Shown here piece by piece: positions 48,512-59,053 of a stretch of DNA of 64,000 bases. Within the stretch, counting starts at the first letter, position 1, and every line of letters starts with the position of its first letter. The translations under genes were made by a program, and so were the position numbers. This DNA is from Flagellimonas maritima (GTDB taxonomy: Bacteria; Bacteroidota; Bacteroidia; Flavobacteriales; Flavobacteriaceae): NCBI RefSeq assembly GCF_003269425.1, contig NZ_CP030104.1:1359501-1423500 (forward strand). The letters are read 5' to 3'. The notes under the pieces were generated by a model. The model was not told the origin of the DNA. It saw nothing but the letters and a program-made list of their open reading frames with translations, and searched no databases.

Positions 48512-51500
48512 CTAATGTTTTTGGATAAACAATTTTGTATTCACTTCATCAAAGGCAATTGCCATGCCTTCGTCTAATTTTTCTTCAAAATTAAGTTCTG
48601 CTGTCAAGGTTTCGGTCTTTATGTAGGCTTCGTTACTTGAAACCGCATTTTCCACAAAGCCGTCCTTCAATATTTTAATATCGATTTTATCGGTCACTTC
48701 AAATCCTGATTCCTTTCTCAAATTTTGAATTCTATTGACCAATTCCCTTGCAATTCCCTCTCTTCTCAAGTTTTCGTCTATGGTCACATCCAAAGCAACC
48801 GTTAAAGAACCGGAACTTGCCACCAGCCAGCCCTCGATATCCTGTGAGCTGATCTCTACATCCGTTAACTGTAATTTAATGTTTTTATTTTTCAATGCAA
48901 GCATTAATTCGCCTTCTTGTTCAATTTTTTGGATGTCCTCTTGACCCAATTCATTCACAGCGACGGCGATGGCCTTCATGTCTTTTCCAAATTTGGGCCC
49001 TAAAACCTTGAAATTGGGTTTTATCTGTTTTACTAAAATTCCCGAAGCATCATCCAGTAATTCTATTTCCTTTACATTGACTTCCGATTTTATCAATTCC
49101 GAAACCGCTTCGATGTCTTTTTTCTGCTCATTGTCCAAAATAGGAATCATGATTCTTTGCAGTGGTTGGCGTACTTTGATTTTTTCCTTCTGACGTATGG
49201 ATAGCACCAATGATGAGATTTTTTGTGCCAATTGCATTTTCCGTTCCAATTCCTTGTTGACCATTGCCACATCAAAAGTTGGAAAGTCCGCCAAATGTAC
49301 ACTTTCAAAACCCTCTTTTTTGGTTGTTGTGTTCAAATCTTGATATAATCTATCCATAAAAAAGGGTGCAACAGGAGCTGACAATTTGGCTACTGTCACC
49401 AAACAGGTGTACAATGTCTGGTATGCCGAGGTTTTGTCCTCTTGATGATCATCGCCTCCAGAGTGATTATTAAGAGCTGGCTTCCAAAAACGTCTTCTGC
49501 TCAATCGCACGTACCAGTTGCTCAAATTCTCCTGAACGTAGTCCGAAATCATTCTTGCTGCTTTGGTCGCTTCGTAATCTGCGTATGCTTCATCCACATT
49601 TTGAATCAAGGAATGTAGTTCCGAAAGAATCCATTGGTCTATCTCCGGCCTGTTCTTCAAAGGAACGTCCGCTCCTGAATAATTGAATTTATCAATGTTG
49701 GCATACAGGGCCATAAAGGAATAGGTGTTGTAGAGTGTTCCAAAAAACTTTCGCTTCACTTCTACGATGCCGTCAATATCAAACTTGAGATTGTCCCATG
49801 GATTGGCATTTGAAATCATATACCATCGTGTGGCATCTGCACCGTGTTCCGGTAATACTTTAAATGGATCAACGGCGTTGCCCAATCGTTTGGACATTTT
49901 TTTACCCTCTTTATCCAATACCAGACCATTGGAGACTACATTTTTGTAGGATACAGTATCAAAAACCATTGTGGCAATAGCGTGCAACGTATAAAACCAA
50001 CCTCTGGTCTGGTCTACACCTTCGGCTATAAAGTTTGCGGGAAATGCGACCCCACCATCTATCAATTCTTTATTTTCAAAAGGATAATGCCATTGTGCAT
50101 AGGGCATAGAGCCGCTGTCAAACCAAACATCAATTAAGTCTGACTCCCTTTTCATGGGTTTTCCAGATGCAGAAACCAAAGTGATTTGATCTACGATATT
50201 CTTGTGCAAATCAATTTTATCATAGTTGGATTCGCTCATATCGCCTACTACAAAATCTTCAAATACATCCTTTTCAAGTACCCCAGCTTCAACAGCTTTT
50301 GCCATCTCAGTTTTTAGTTCTTCTACAGAACCGATTAGCATTTGCTCGCTTCCGTCCTCTGTACGCCAGATAGGCAATGGAATTCCCCAATAGCGGGAAC
50401 GGGAAAGGTTCCAATCGTTTGCGTTTGCCAGCCAATTGCCAAAACGTCCCTCACCTGTAGCTTTAGGTTTCCAGTTAATCGTTTGGTTCAGCTCAAACAT
50501 ACGGTTTTTAACATCTGTGACCTTAATGAACCACGAATCCAAAGGATAGTATAAAATGGGTTTATCGGTACGCCAACAGTTTGGGTAACTGTGTACATAC
50601 TTTTCAACCTTAAAGGCTTTGTTCTCTTCTTTTAGTTTGATGGCAATTTCAACATCTACGGAACGCTCAGGTGCCTCGCCATCATTGTAATATTCGTTTT
50701 TTACATATTTGCCCCCAAATTCCTTGAGTTCAGGTCTAAACTTTCCCTGCAGATCAACCAAAGGAACTGGGTTGTTATTTTCATCCAGAACAAGCATGGG
50801 TGGGATTTCTGGCTTTGCCTGTTTTGCCACAAGGGCATCATCCGCCCCAAAGGTAGGAGCTGTGTGTACAATGCCGGTACCATCCTCAGTAGTTACAAAA
50901 TCCCCTGCAATGACCCTAAATGCATTTTCAGGGTTTTGATATGGCTGAACATAGTCGATAAGCTGTTCGTATTCGATGCCCACTAAATCTATACCTTTTG
51001 CTTCGGCAATAATTTGGTAAGGGATTTTTTTATCCTTGGATGTATAGTTAGCAAAATCTTCCTCACTTTCGGCTTCAAAGAACTTGCCGCTAAATTGCTT
51101 ACCGACCAAGTTTTTTGCCAAAACCACATAACTTGGTTCAAAAGTATATTGATTGAAACTTTGAACCAGAACATAATCAATCTTTGGTCCCACGGTCAAC
51201 GCGGTATTTGATGGCAGTGTCCACGGTGTGGTCGTCCATGCCAAAAAATAGGCTTCCCCAGACCCCTCTAGAGGGGAGGAAAGTCTAAACACTTCCCAAA
51301 CTGATTTCTTTCCTTTGGAAGCTATAGGGATTTTGAACTGGGCCGTAACCGTGGTATCCGTAACATCTTGATAGGTTCCCGGTTGGTTCAACTCATGGGA
51401 ACTTAATCCTGTACCTGCTTTTGGGGAATAGGGCTGAACGGTATATCCTTTGTACAAAAGACCTTTATCATAAATCTGCTTTAGCAACCACCAAACAGAT

Positions 51501-51970
51501 TCCATGTACTTGGGCTTGTAGGTAATATAGGGATTGTCCATATCTACCCAATATCCTATTTTTTCGGTCATCTCGTTCCAGACATCCGTATAGCGCATGA
51601 CCGCTTTTTTACAGGCTGCATTGTATTCCTCTACAGAAATCTTTTTGCCAATATCTTCCTTTGTAATTCCAAGTTCTTTCTCAACACCGATCTCAATAGG
51701 CAATCCGTGGGTGTCCCACCCCGCTTTTCGTTTTACCTGGTATCCTTTCATGGTCTTGTACCGTGGAAAGATATCCTTTATGGTTCGTGCCATTACATGG
51801 TGAATTCCAGGCATACCGTTTGCCGAAGGCGGTCCCTCATAAAACACATAGCTTTCTTTCCCCTCTCTTGTGGAAATACTTTTTTCGAAAATTCCGCTCT
51901 TTTTCCAGAAGTCCAGAACTTCTTCTGATACCTTTGGTAAATCCAATCCCTTATATTCCGCAAACTTCAT
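48512..51970 (-). CDS. ileS: Isoleucine-tRNA ligase
   Basis: 1152 residues. It charges tRNA-Ile and edits valine. The class I HIGH-like motif is in GMPGIHHVMARTIKD, the KMSKS loop is KMSKR (KKMSKRLGNAVDP), and the editing domain lies at about 190-400. The sequence GWDTHGLPIEIGVEKELG and the length place it with the eukaryote-like type 2 enzymes (inference by recall). No T-box leader is seen; a 7-bp-arm hairpin (52038-52056) lies upstream. Confidence 0.97.
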   Translation of the reverse strand: MKFAEYKGLDLPKVSEEVLDFWKKSGIFEKSISTREGKESYVFYEGPPSANGMPGIHHVMARTIKDIFPRYKTMKGYQVKRKAGWDTHGLPIEIGVEKELGITKEDIGKKISVEEYNAACKKAVMRYTDVWNEMTEKIGYWVDMDNPYITYKPKYMESVWWLLKQIYDKGLLYKGYTVQPYSPKAGTGLSSHELNQPGTYQDVTDTTVTAQFKIPIASKGKKSVWEVFRLSSPLEGSGEAYFLAWTTTPWTLPSNTALTVGPKIDYVLVQSFNQYTFEPSYVVLAKNLVGKQFSGKFFEAESEEDFANYTSKDKKIPYQIIAEAKGIDLVGIEYEQLIDYVQPYQNPENAFRVIAGDFVTTEDGTGIVHTAPTFGADDALVAKQAKPEIPPMLVLDENNNPVPLVDLQGKFRPELKEFGGKYVKNEYYNDGEAPERSVDVEIAIKLKEENKAFKVEKYVHSYPNCWRTDKPILYYPLDSWFIKVTDVKNRMFELNQTINWKPKATGEGRFGNWLANANDWNLSRSRYWGIPLPIWRTEDGSEQMLIGSVEELKTEMAKAVEAGVLEKDVFEDFVVGDMSESNYDKIDLHKNIVDQITLVSASGKPMKRESDLIDVWFDSGSMPYAQWHYPFENKELIDGGVAFPANFIAEGVDQTRGWFYTLHAIATMVFDTVSYKNVVSNGLVLDKEGKKMSKRLGNAVDPFKVLPEHGADATRWYMISNANPWDNLKFDIDGIVEVKRKFFGTLYNTYSFMALYANIDKFNYSGADVPLKNRPEIDQWILSELHSLIQNVDEAYADYEATKAARMISDYVQENLSNWYVRLSRRRFWKPALNNHSGGDDHQEDKTSAYQTLYTCLVTVAKLSAPVAPFFMDRLYQDLNTTTKKEGFESVHLADFPTFDVAMVNKELERKMQLAQKISSLVLSIRQKEKIKVRQPLQRIMIPILDNEQKKDIEAVSELIKSEVNVKEIELLDDASGILVKQIKPNFKVLGPKFGKDMKAIAVAVNELGQEDIQKIEQEGELMLALKNKNIKLQLTDVEISSQDIEGWLVASSGSLTVALDVTIDENLRREGIARELVNRIQNLRKESGFEVTDKIDIKILKDGFVENAVSSNEAYIKTETLTAELNFEEKLDEGMAIAFDEVNTKLFIQKH

Positions 51971-52176
51971 AGTTAATCGCTACTTCTTCAAGAATTCCAA
52001 GTTTGCAAAATTAAAAATTTAACTTGAATTATGGCGTTCCAAATCAGGTATTTGGATTTGCTTGTCACCCGGCAGTCTTATTAAAGTGCTTGATCCATAG
52101 CGTATCGATGCGGAGATGTCTCTCGCCCAATTTGACATCTTTGATTTAAATAATTCTTATAAGTTCTTTTTTGTAT

Positions 52177-54591
52177 TCAAAAACTATATCCCAGTCCCAA
52201 AATAAAATTTGTGCCAGGGGCCACAATCCCAGAAGAATAGGTCCTGTAACGTTGATTGGTCATGTTTTCCAAACTGATTGTTGTCCTCAAAGTATTTGAT
52301 AGTTGATATTGTGACCTAAAATTTAAGGTATACCATGAGGGTGAAAAGGGGTTTCCGTTGTCATCCATTGCATAGATAAAATCCTTGCTGCGTTCCGATA
52401 ATGCCAAATCGTTGAAATCAATTTCGCCATTAAAATTTAAGAATAAATCTGTTTTTAATTTTTGGTTTTGCCAAACTAAATGGAAATCTCCGAAGGTAGG
52501 GGCTACATGTCTTGCCGCAGAGTCAGTTCCGTTATCGTCCTCTTCTATGCCTTCGGTAAGGGTCAAATTTGAAAAAATGGACCAATTGTCGCTCAAAAAA
52601 GCTTCCAATCCAAATTCAAAACCATAAACATATGCTTTTGCAGCATTTTGAATCGCCTGAACGTTGCTCAATTCTCCGTTATAAACAATTTCCGATTCTC
52701 CATCAAACTGATAATCCCTTCTTACTAGCGCATCTACCAAATATGTATAAAAGGCAGTGCCCTTTAAAACAAGTTTGTCATTGAAGTTACGTCGTATCCC
52801 CGTTTCAATATTGTAAGCATATTCCGGTTCCAAGTCTGGATTGGGAACCACCACTGATCCTGGTTCCGAATCAAAAATTTTACCAATATCATCTATGTTG
52901 GGCGCCCTAAAACCTGTGGAACCGTTCAATGTTACCTGAAGATTCGCCTTAGGAAACCAACTGAACCCAAGGCTTCCCGTAAAAGCACCTGTAATCAAAT
53001 CTGCTTCTTCAAAAGGAAAAGGATAAAACGTTGTATCAAATTGTGCATCTACCCACACCTGACTGTAACGAGCCCCAGAAAGAAAAGTGAAATTGGGCTT
53101 AAGACGGTATTCTGCATTGATATATCCTGCGAATGTCTGCCAGGTGGACCCATCTGGATATCTGGACGCTGTTTCAGTAACTTCATTGGTCTCTATATCT
53201 TCCTTGCTTCCTTCTGAATTGACTTTGTTGAAGATATATTCGGCTCCATAATACAACCGAAGGTCCCCAATTTTTTTATTTTCAAAATCAAGGTTTATTG
53301 AAAGTGCATCCACTTTTTCACGTGTGGTAAACCGTTCCACATCTTGAAAGTTTCTGTCGTTCCTGCTCTCTTCAAAATACTGATAAGCTGTTGTGAGCCT
53401 AACACCATCATAAAACTTGTTCTTTCCTTTTTTTGTTAACTGAAAATTTCCCATGAACCATTTTTGCGGTCCATAGAACCATTCTGCGGAACGCAGTCCA
53501 TCTCCATCGCTATTTGGACGAATAAGTCTGTCGTATCTTGAGAAGTCCGAAGTTTCTGAATAATAAAGGCCTAAGTCATAATTCCAAGTGGTGTTGGGTT
53601 TATAGGTAAACTTTTGAAGAAAATTTATTTGGTCGTACTCTGAAGTTATCTGTTTTCTGGGATCGTTATTTTCCACTAAAACATCTGTGCCGTTTTCCCT
53701 AATAACAAAGTTATTGCGAAGGTAAGAGTCCCGCCCATATTCCCCCATTACTAAATCATCAAAATCGTTATAAGTAAAACTGGTGTATGATGCCCATTTC
53801 TGTTTCCCAAGATTAAAATCCACATGTGCGGTGTTCTCATTGTTCGCCGATGCAAATCTATAGTTTGCATTTCCTGAAAAAGTGAGGCTGTCCGTAAATG
53901 ACAGTCTTGGTTCTATCGTAAAAAAATTCATTACCCCACCAATAGCGTCACTCCCATAAATGACAGAGCCAGGACCGAAGATCACTTCCGTGTTTTTAAT
54001 GGTAAATGGGTCTATAGAAATCACATTTTGGATATTACCCCCTCTAAAGATTGCATTGTTCATGCGCACACCATCCACGGACAGCAGTAACCTATTTGTG
54101 GCAAAACCCCTTATCATTGGGCTTCCCCCCCCCAATTGGCTTTTTTGCACAAAAACTTTTCCGCTATTCTGAAGAAGATCGGCCGATGTTTGGGGCGTAG
54201 TAAATGAAATGGTCCGAGCGTCTATGGATTCTATTTTTTGTGGGATATCCTTTTTTTGTTGTTCCCATTTGGAAACGGACATTACCACCTCTTGCAGTTC
54301 TTCCAATTTTAAGTCCAAATAAACTCGGTTGCCCTGCCTTGCTATTCGCATTTTGGTTGCCTCGTAAGTTTGATAACTGATGTGCTTAAAAATTATTTTC
54401 TCGCTTTTGGAGAAAATATCCAGCTTACATTTTCCATCAAAGTCAGAAACCACAGTCTTGGATTTGTCTTTATTGTAGACCGCAATATTGGAGATGGGAT
54501 TGCCCGTAACCGCATCCAAAATGGTAATTTCTTGTGCCAATACGGTATAGGGAACCAATAAAAAAAATAGGACAAAACCCTTCCAGTGCAT
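52177..54591 (-). CDS. TonB-dependent receptor with G9 tract in plug
   Basis: 804 residues from ATG 54591, one base after the recO stop; a TTG three codons earlier is not needed. The signal peptide ends TVLAQ. A carboxypeptidase-like domain (TILDAVTGNPISNIAVYNKDK) is followed by the plug (TSADLLQNSGKVFVQKSQLGGGSPMIRGFATNRLL, including the recurring SVDGVRMNN and GSDAIGGVMNF motifs) and a barrel ending NFILGLGYSF. The plug resembles heme- and siderophore-type receptors (weak inference). Nine consecutive G residues encode Gly-Gly-Gly in the plug. Confidence 0.9.
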   Translation of the reverse strand: MHWKGFVLFFLLVPYTVLAQEITILDAVTGNPISNIAVYNKDKSKTVVSDFDGKCKLDIFSKSEKIIFKHISYQTYEATKMRIARQGNRVYLDLKLEELQEVVMSVSKWEQQKKDIPQKIESIDARTISFTTPQTSADLLQNSGKVFVQKSQLGGGSPMIRGFATNRLLLSVDGVRMNNAIFRGGNIQNVISIDPFTIKNTEVIFGPGSVIYGSDAIGGVMNFFTIEPRLSFTDSLTFSGNANYRFASANNENTAHVDFNLGKQKWASYTSFTYNDFDDLVMGEYGRDSYLRNNFVIRENGTDVLVENNDPRKQITSEYDQINFLQKFTYKPNTTWNYDLGLYYSETSDFSRYDRLIRPNSDGDGLRSAEWFYGPQKWFMGNFQLTKKGKNKFYDGVRLTTAYQYFEESRNDRNFQDVERFTTREKVDALSINLDFENKKIGDLRLYYGAEYIFNKVNSEGSKEDIETNEVTETASRYPDGSTWQTFAGYINAEYRLKPNFTFLSGARYSQVWVDAQFDTTFYPFPFEEADLITGAFTGSLGFSWFPKANLQVTLNGSTGFRAPNIDDIGKIFDSEPGSVVVPNPDLEPEYAYNIETGIRRNFNDKLVLKGTAFYTYLVDALVRRDYQFDGESEIVYNGELSNVQAIQNAAKAYVYGFEFGLEAFLSDNWSIFSNLTLTEGIEEDDNGTDSAARHVAPTFGDFHLVWQNQKLKTDLFLNFNGEIDFNDLALSERSKDFIYAMDDNGNPFSPSWYTLNFRSQYQLSNTLRTTISLENMTNQRYRTYSSGIVAPGTNFILGLGYSF
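54125..54133 (-). repeat. Homopolymeric G9 tract inside the receptor gene
   Basis: Nine C residues on the plus strand (G9 on the coding strand) lie about 155 codons into the receptor gene. Gain or loss of one base would shift the frame, the design of phase-variable genes. Confidence 0.55.
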
Positions 54592-54592
54592 A

Positions 54593-55312
54593 TTATTCAA
54601 AAACTGCGTTTAAAACCGCCAAAGACTTCGGTTTTCTAAAGCTGTGCAAATGTAATTCAAAATACAGAATAACTTTTTTTAAGAGTTCCTGTCTAAGCGA
54701 TTTGCTCATTTGTATTGCATTTAATGCATCAAAATTTATGCCTAAAAATTTTTTAAAATAAACCAAGCTTTCATCTTCAATTAAAGGATTGAGTGTAGGT
54801 GTTCTGTAAAAACTTCCTTCCACCAAATCAAAATATTGTTCGTCTTTAAAGGAAATGTCTGGATAAAATCCCAGATACTTGGTAATGTTCAGCAAGAACA
54901 GAATATGAAAATTTGAATTTGATGGATGCCCGTCCAACCAATACAGGGCATATTCCAAATAATTAAAAAGAGCGCTGTCTTTTTCCTGCTCTTGAATACT
55001 GTTCCCCAACATTTCCGAAAGAAAAAGAACCATACTATTCTTGACAATATCCGTATGTAGGGTCTTGTACGGCTCAACTACCCTTACCTCTTTTATACTT
55101 TCCAAGGTCCCCTTATTCTTATGGTTCGCTACAATTTCCAACTGCATCAAGGGTAGAAAATATGCGGCTTTTACTTTTCCCCTTTTAGCGGACAGGATAC
55201 CTTTTAGCAAATAAGCCTTTAAACCATCAGATTCTGTAAAGGTTTTTACGATCAAGCTGGTATCTCCATATTTTAATGAAGAAAGCACTATTGCCTTTGT
55301 GGTTACTTGCAT
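54593..55312 (-). CDS. recO: DNA repair protein RecO
   Basis: 239 residues. RecO loads RecA with RecF and RecR and anneals single strands. The OB-fold N-terminus (TKAIVLSSLKYGDTSLIVKTFTESDGLKAYLLKG, about 4-40) is clear. The helical remainder includes LFLLNITKYLGFYPDIS. The zinc-binding cysteines of the Deinococcus form are absent, as is frequent in this phylum. Its stop is adjacent to the downstream receptor start (TAATATG). Confidence 0.93.
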   Translation of the reverse strand: MQVTTKAIVLSSLKYGDTSLIVKTFTESDGLKAYLLKGILSAKRGKVKAAYFLPLMQLEIVANHKNKGTLESIKEVRVVEPYKTLHTDIVKNSMVLFLSEMLGNSIQEQEKDSALFNYLEYALYWLDGHPSNSNFHILFLLNITKYLGFYPDISFKDEQYFDLVEGSFYRTPTLNPLIEDESLVYFKKFLGINFDALNAIQMSKSLRQELLKKVILYFELHLHSFRKPKSLAVLNAVFE

Positions 55313-55476
55313 TTACTGAAGTTGAATCTATATAAAGATAATCTGAAAAAGTTTGAGATACGAAATTGAAGGTTCCCAAATCTGCAAAAAAGACCATCAA
55401 TATAAAGTAGCTACGACAATCCTTTATATATAGCCAATCGTATAATGGTGTTTGAAAAACTTTCTCCACCAAGCGA

Positions 55477-55514
55477 AAAGACCTCTCGAGCTTTTGAAAG
55501 CCCGGGAGGTCTTT
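55477..55514 (-). terminator. Terminator of gdhA
   Basis: A long stem (AAAGACCTC-CCGGGCT with AGCTCGAGAGGTCTTT, one bulge) lies 31 bases beyond the gdhA stop. The minus-strand side ends in TTTTCGC; the opposite strand has a weaker T run. Confidence 0.68.
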
Positions 55515-55544
55515 ATTTGCATTTTGTATTTCTAACGTTGTACC

Positions 55545-56888
55545 TTAAATTACTCCTTGGGCCAGCATGGCATCGGCAACTTTAACAAAGCCTGCGATGT
55601 TTGCCCCTTTTACATAATTACAATACCCCTCTTCTTCTTTGCCATACTCGATACAAGAATCATGAATATCTTCCATAATTCCTTTAAGACGTTCATCTAC
55701 CTCTTCCCTTGTCCAACTGATACGAAGTGAGTTTTGCGACATTTCCAATCCAGAAGTGGCAACACCACCTGCATTTGAAGCTTTGCCTGGAGCGAACAAT
55801 ATCTTTGCATTATAAAAAGCATGAACTGCATCTGCGGTTGAAGGCATGTTTGCACCTTCGGCAACACATATACAACCATTGTCTATTAACATTTTAGCAT
55901 CATCTTCGTCCAGCTCGTTTTGGGTGGCACATGGCAAGGCAATATCACATTTTACATTCCATGGTGTTTTCCCTTCATGATATTCCGCATTGGAATATTC
56001 TTCTACATACTCAGAAATCCGGCCCCTACGGTTATTTTTTAGGTCCATGACCCACTCTAGCTTTTCTTGATTAATTCCGTCTTTGTCATAAATGTAACCA
56101 CCTGAATCGGATAAGGTTATAACTTGTGCTCCCAATTGGATAACTTTTTCAGCAGCATATTGCGCTACATTTCCTGAACCGGAGATTACAACTTTTTTCC
56201 CTTCAAAATCATCTCCTTTAGTTTGCAGCATATTTTGTGCAAAATATACGGTACCGTATCCTGTTGCTTCCGGTCTAATTTTTGAACCTCCCCAAGAAAG
56301 GCCTTTACCTGTAAGTACCCCGGTAAATTCGTTTCTTATCTTTTTATATTTTCCAAATAAAAACCCTATTTCTCGTGCGCCAACACCAATGTCACCGGCG
56401 GGCACATCGGTATTTGGACCAATGTGACGGCATAGCTCGGTCATGAACGAATGACAAAAACGCATTACCTCATCATCGGATTTTCCTTTAGGATCAAAAT
56501 CCGAGCCTCCTTTACCACCGCCCATGGGCAGCGTTGTTAAGCTATTTTTGAAAACTTGCTCAAAAGCCAGGAATTTTAAAACGCTTGCATTAACGGTAGG
56601 ATGAAATCGTAAACCTCCTTTATAAGGGCCGATTGCTGAATTCATTTGGACACGATAGCCGCGATTTACATGAATCTCACCATCGTCATCTACCCATGCT
56701 ACTCGAAACGAGATCAAACGCTCTGGTTCTACCATCCGTAAAAGGATATTTTTTCCATGATAGATATCATGCTTTACAATATAGGGTATAACGGTTTCTG
56801 CAACCTCTTGTACCGCTTGGATGAATTCTGGCTCATGACCGTTTCTGGTCTTGACCTCATCCATAAATGCTTTGATTTTTGCTTCCAT
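55545..56888 (-). CDS. gdhA: NADP-specific glutamate dehydrogenase
   Basis: 447 residues, typical of the hexameric small-subunit enzyme. It makes glutamate from 2-oxoglutarate and ammonia. The catalytic Lys region is MGGGKGGSDFDPKGKSDDE, and GPYKGGLRFHP is the signature for substrate binding. The Rossmann segment SGSGNVAQYAAEKVIQLGAQVITLSDSGGY has Ser-Asp-Ser at the end of strand 2, which fits NADP rather than NAD. It has a dedicated terminator. Confidence 0.96.
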   Translation of the reverse strand: MEAKIKAFMDEVKTRNGHEPEFIQAVQEVAETVIPYIVKHDIYHGKNILLRMVEPERLISFRVAWVDDDGEIHVNRGYRVQMNSAIGPYKGGLRFHPTVNASVLKFLAFEQVFKNSLTTLPMGGGKGGSDFDPKGKSDDEVMRFCHSFMTELCRHIGPNTDVPAGDIGVGAREIGFLFGKYKKIRNEFTGVLTGKGLSWGGSKIRPEATGYGTVYFAQNMLQTKGDDFEGKKVVISGSGNVAQYAAEKVIQLGAQVITLSDSGGYIYDKDGINQEKLEWVMDLKNNRRGRISEYVEEYSNAEYHEGKTPWNVKCDIALPCATQNELDEDDAKMLIDNGCICVAEGANMPSTADAVHAFYNAKILFAPGKASNAGGVATSGLEMSQNSLRISWTREEVDERLKGIMEDIHDSCIEYGKEEEGYCNYVKGANIAGFVKVADAMLAQGVI

Positions 56889-57020
56889 AAAACGGATTAC
56901 TGATTTTTTGATTCCAAAGTGGTTCTTTGGACTTATTTTAATAGATTAGGAATTAGACGGCTAAATTATACTATTTGCATAATTTGAATATGCTTTTTTT
57001 GAAAATTTTGCAAAATTTTA

Positions 57021-58175
57021 CTAGCCTATCGCTTGTTCTAAGTCAGCTATTAAGTCATCCACATCCTCTATTCCTACGCTTAACCTGATCAATGCATCTA
57101 CCACCCCGCTTTTTTCACGTTCTTCTTTTGGAATACTGGCGTGTGTCATACTTGCTGGATGGCCCGCTAAACTCTCGACCCCGCCCAAGGACTCCGCAAG
57201 TGTAAAAACTTCCAATTTTTCAACTATTTTAATCGCATCATCATAGCTGCTTCCGTTGGGAACAAAAGAAATCATTCCGCCAAAATCATCCATCTGGGCT
57301 TTAGCAACATTGTGATTTGGATGTGTCTCAAAGCCTGGCCAGTATACTTTTTCGATTTTTGGATGTTTGGCCAAATATTCCGCTATGGCTTTTCCGTTTT
57401 CACAATGCCGTTGCATGCGCACATGAAGTGTTTTTATTCCTCTAAGCGTTAAAAAGCTATCCATAGGACCGCAAACGGCGCCACTGGCATTTTGAATAAA
57501 ATACAGTTTGTCCGCCAAATCCTTATCCTTGACCACCAAGGCGCCGACAACTAAATCACTATGCCCTCCCAAGTATTTAGTTGCCGAATGCATGACAATA
57601 TCAGCTCCCAAATCAAGTGGACGCTGTAAATATGGTGTAGCAAATGTGTTGTCCAAAGCTAATAGTAAATCATGTTTTTTTGCCAAAGCTGATGCAGCTT
57701 TAATGTCTATTACGTTCATCATGGGGTTGGTTGGTGTCTCTACCCAAATGAGTTTTGTTCTATCGTTAACCTTCTCTTCAATTGCGGCAATACTTTGCAT
57801 CCCTATAAAATGAAATACAATGCCATATTTTTCAAATATCTGTTTGAAGAGACGATAACTCCCACCATATAAATCATTGGTCGAAACCACCTCATCTCCA
57901 GGGTTTAAAAGTTTTATAACCGCATCGATTGCAGCAAGTCCGCTCGCAAATGCCAGTCCATACGTGCCATTTTCAATACTTGCCAAAGAGTTTTCCAACG
58001 CAGTTCTTGTTGGGTTTGCACTACGGGAATATTCAAACCCTTGGTGCCCGCCCGGAGTGGTCTGTGCATAGGTAGATGTTTGGTAAATTGGGGGCATGAC
58101 CGCTCCATAGGCTTTATCTGGATGTTGTCCTCCGTGAATGGTCCTACTGTTGAATTTTAAATCTTTTTTACTCAT
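57021..58175 (-). CDS. Cystathionine gamma-synthase / gamma-lyase family enzyme
   Basis: 384 residues from ATG 58175; a longer frame adds 17 residues without homology. It is a PLP enzyme of the Cys/Met metabolism family. The PLP Lys lies in HSATKYLGGHSDLVVG. Other signatures are YQTSTYAQTTPGG and ENGTYGLAFASGLAAIDAV. Synthase (methionine route) and lyase (cysteine route) members cannot be told apart from sequence alone here. No SAM riboswitch is visible before it; the 87 bases to the divergent gene leave no room. Confidence 0.9.
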   Translation of the reverse strand: MSKKDLKFNSRTIHGGQHPDKAYGAVMPPIYQTSTYAQTTPGGHQGFEYSRSANPTRTALENSLASIENGTYGLAFASGLAAIDAVIKLLNPGDEVVSTNDLYGGSYRLFKQIFEKYGIVFHFIGMQSIAAIEEKVNDRTKLIWVETPTNPMMNVIDIKAASALAKKHDLLLALDNTFATPYLQRPLDLGADIVMHSATKYLGGHSDLVVGALVVKDKDLADKLYFIQNASGAVCGPMDSFLTLRGIKTLHVRMQRHCENGKAIAEYLAKHPKIEKVYWPGFETHPNHNVAKAQMDDFGGMISFVPNGSSYDDAIKIVEKLEVFTLAESLGGVESLAGHPASMTHASIPKEEREKSGVVDALIRLSVGIEDVDDLIADLEQAIG

Positions 58176-58262
58176 TTTTTTTCTAAATCTGCGTACAAAT
58201 GTATCGTTATCTTTTGGAGTAATCAATGATGTATTATTTTTGAAGACCCTAAAACCTCCAAC

Positions 58263-59006
58263 ATGAAAAAATCCGTAGGCATACTCCTTCTTTTATTGAT
58301 AGCCATTGGTTGCGAAAATAGTGATAAACTTACTTTTGAACCGCTACAAATGGTCGGCGAGGATTGCCCAGTTTGCCCTAAAATCGATATAAACATTCCA
58401 AAGGCCATTGATGATACTGCAATTGCAAAAACCATAAATCGCAGTACAGAAGAAGAAATTATCTCATACCTTTCATTTGATGCGGAAGAGGATATTGAAA
58501 ATTTGAACGATGCGATAGCATCTTTTACCGATAGCTTTAAAGAACTGGCAACCAGATTTCCCGAAGATAATATTGGATGGGAGGCAAAAGTTGATGGCAA
58601 AGTTGTTTACGAAAACAAGAACATTTTAACGCTTGCAATGAATACATATATTTTTACGGGAGGTGCACATGGATATGCGTCAACCACATTTTTAAATTTT
58701 GATAAAACAAATGCGGTAGAATTGGACAATTGGGAGCTTTTCGACGATTTAGAGAGTTTTCAAAAGTTTGCCGAATCCAGATTTAGAGTCCAAGAGAATA
58801 TTCCCGAGGATAAAAATATAAACGCAACTGGTTTCATGTTTGAAAAAGACATTTTTCACTTGGCAGAAAATATTGGATACACGGAAGATGGGATTCAATT
58901 TATATACAATCAATACGAAGTTGCTTCATTTGCAGATGGACCTATCGTACTGACTTTATCCTTCAATGAAGTGAATAAATATTTGAAGAATAAAATAAAA
59001 TCCTGA
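58263..59006 (+). CDS. DUF3298 (RsiV/PdaC-like) lipoprotein
   Basis: 247 residues with a lipobox (AIGC, Cys17). The middle resembles DUF4163 (KIDINIPKA...VDGKVVYENKNILTLAMNTYIFTGGAHGYAST), and the C-terminal half resembles DUF3298 (LFDDLESFQKFAE...IQFIYNQYEVASFADGP). This pair of domains occurs in PdaC-type deacetylase precursors and RsiV. Without a deacetylase domain, a lysozyme or cell-wall binding role is only a suggestion. Confidence 0.88.
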   Translation: MKKSVGILLLLLIAIGCENSDKLTFEPLQMVGEDCPVCPKIDINIPKAIDDTAIAKTINRSTEEEIISYLSFDAEEDIENLNDAIASFTDSFKELATRFPEDNIGWEAKVDGKVVYENKNILTLAMNTYIFTGGAHGYASTTFLNFDKTNAVELDNWELFDDLESFQKFAESRFRVQENIPEDKNINATGFMFEKDIFHLAENIGYTEDGIQFIYNQYEVASFADGPIVLTLSFNEVNKYLKNKIKS

Positions 59007-59053
59007 TTCTCATATTTTTTTCATTTCTCTAAATAGTATAAGCACCAAAACAC

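Noticed and set aside
51971..52176. T-box leader for ileS
   Set aside because: Only a simple 7-bp-arm hairpin is present (52038-52056); no specifier loop or antiterminator is seen.
58176..58262. Possible SAM riboswitch before the trans-sulfuration enzyme
   Set aside because: The gap to the divergent gene is only 87 bases and shows no matching stem arrangement.
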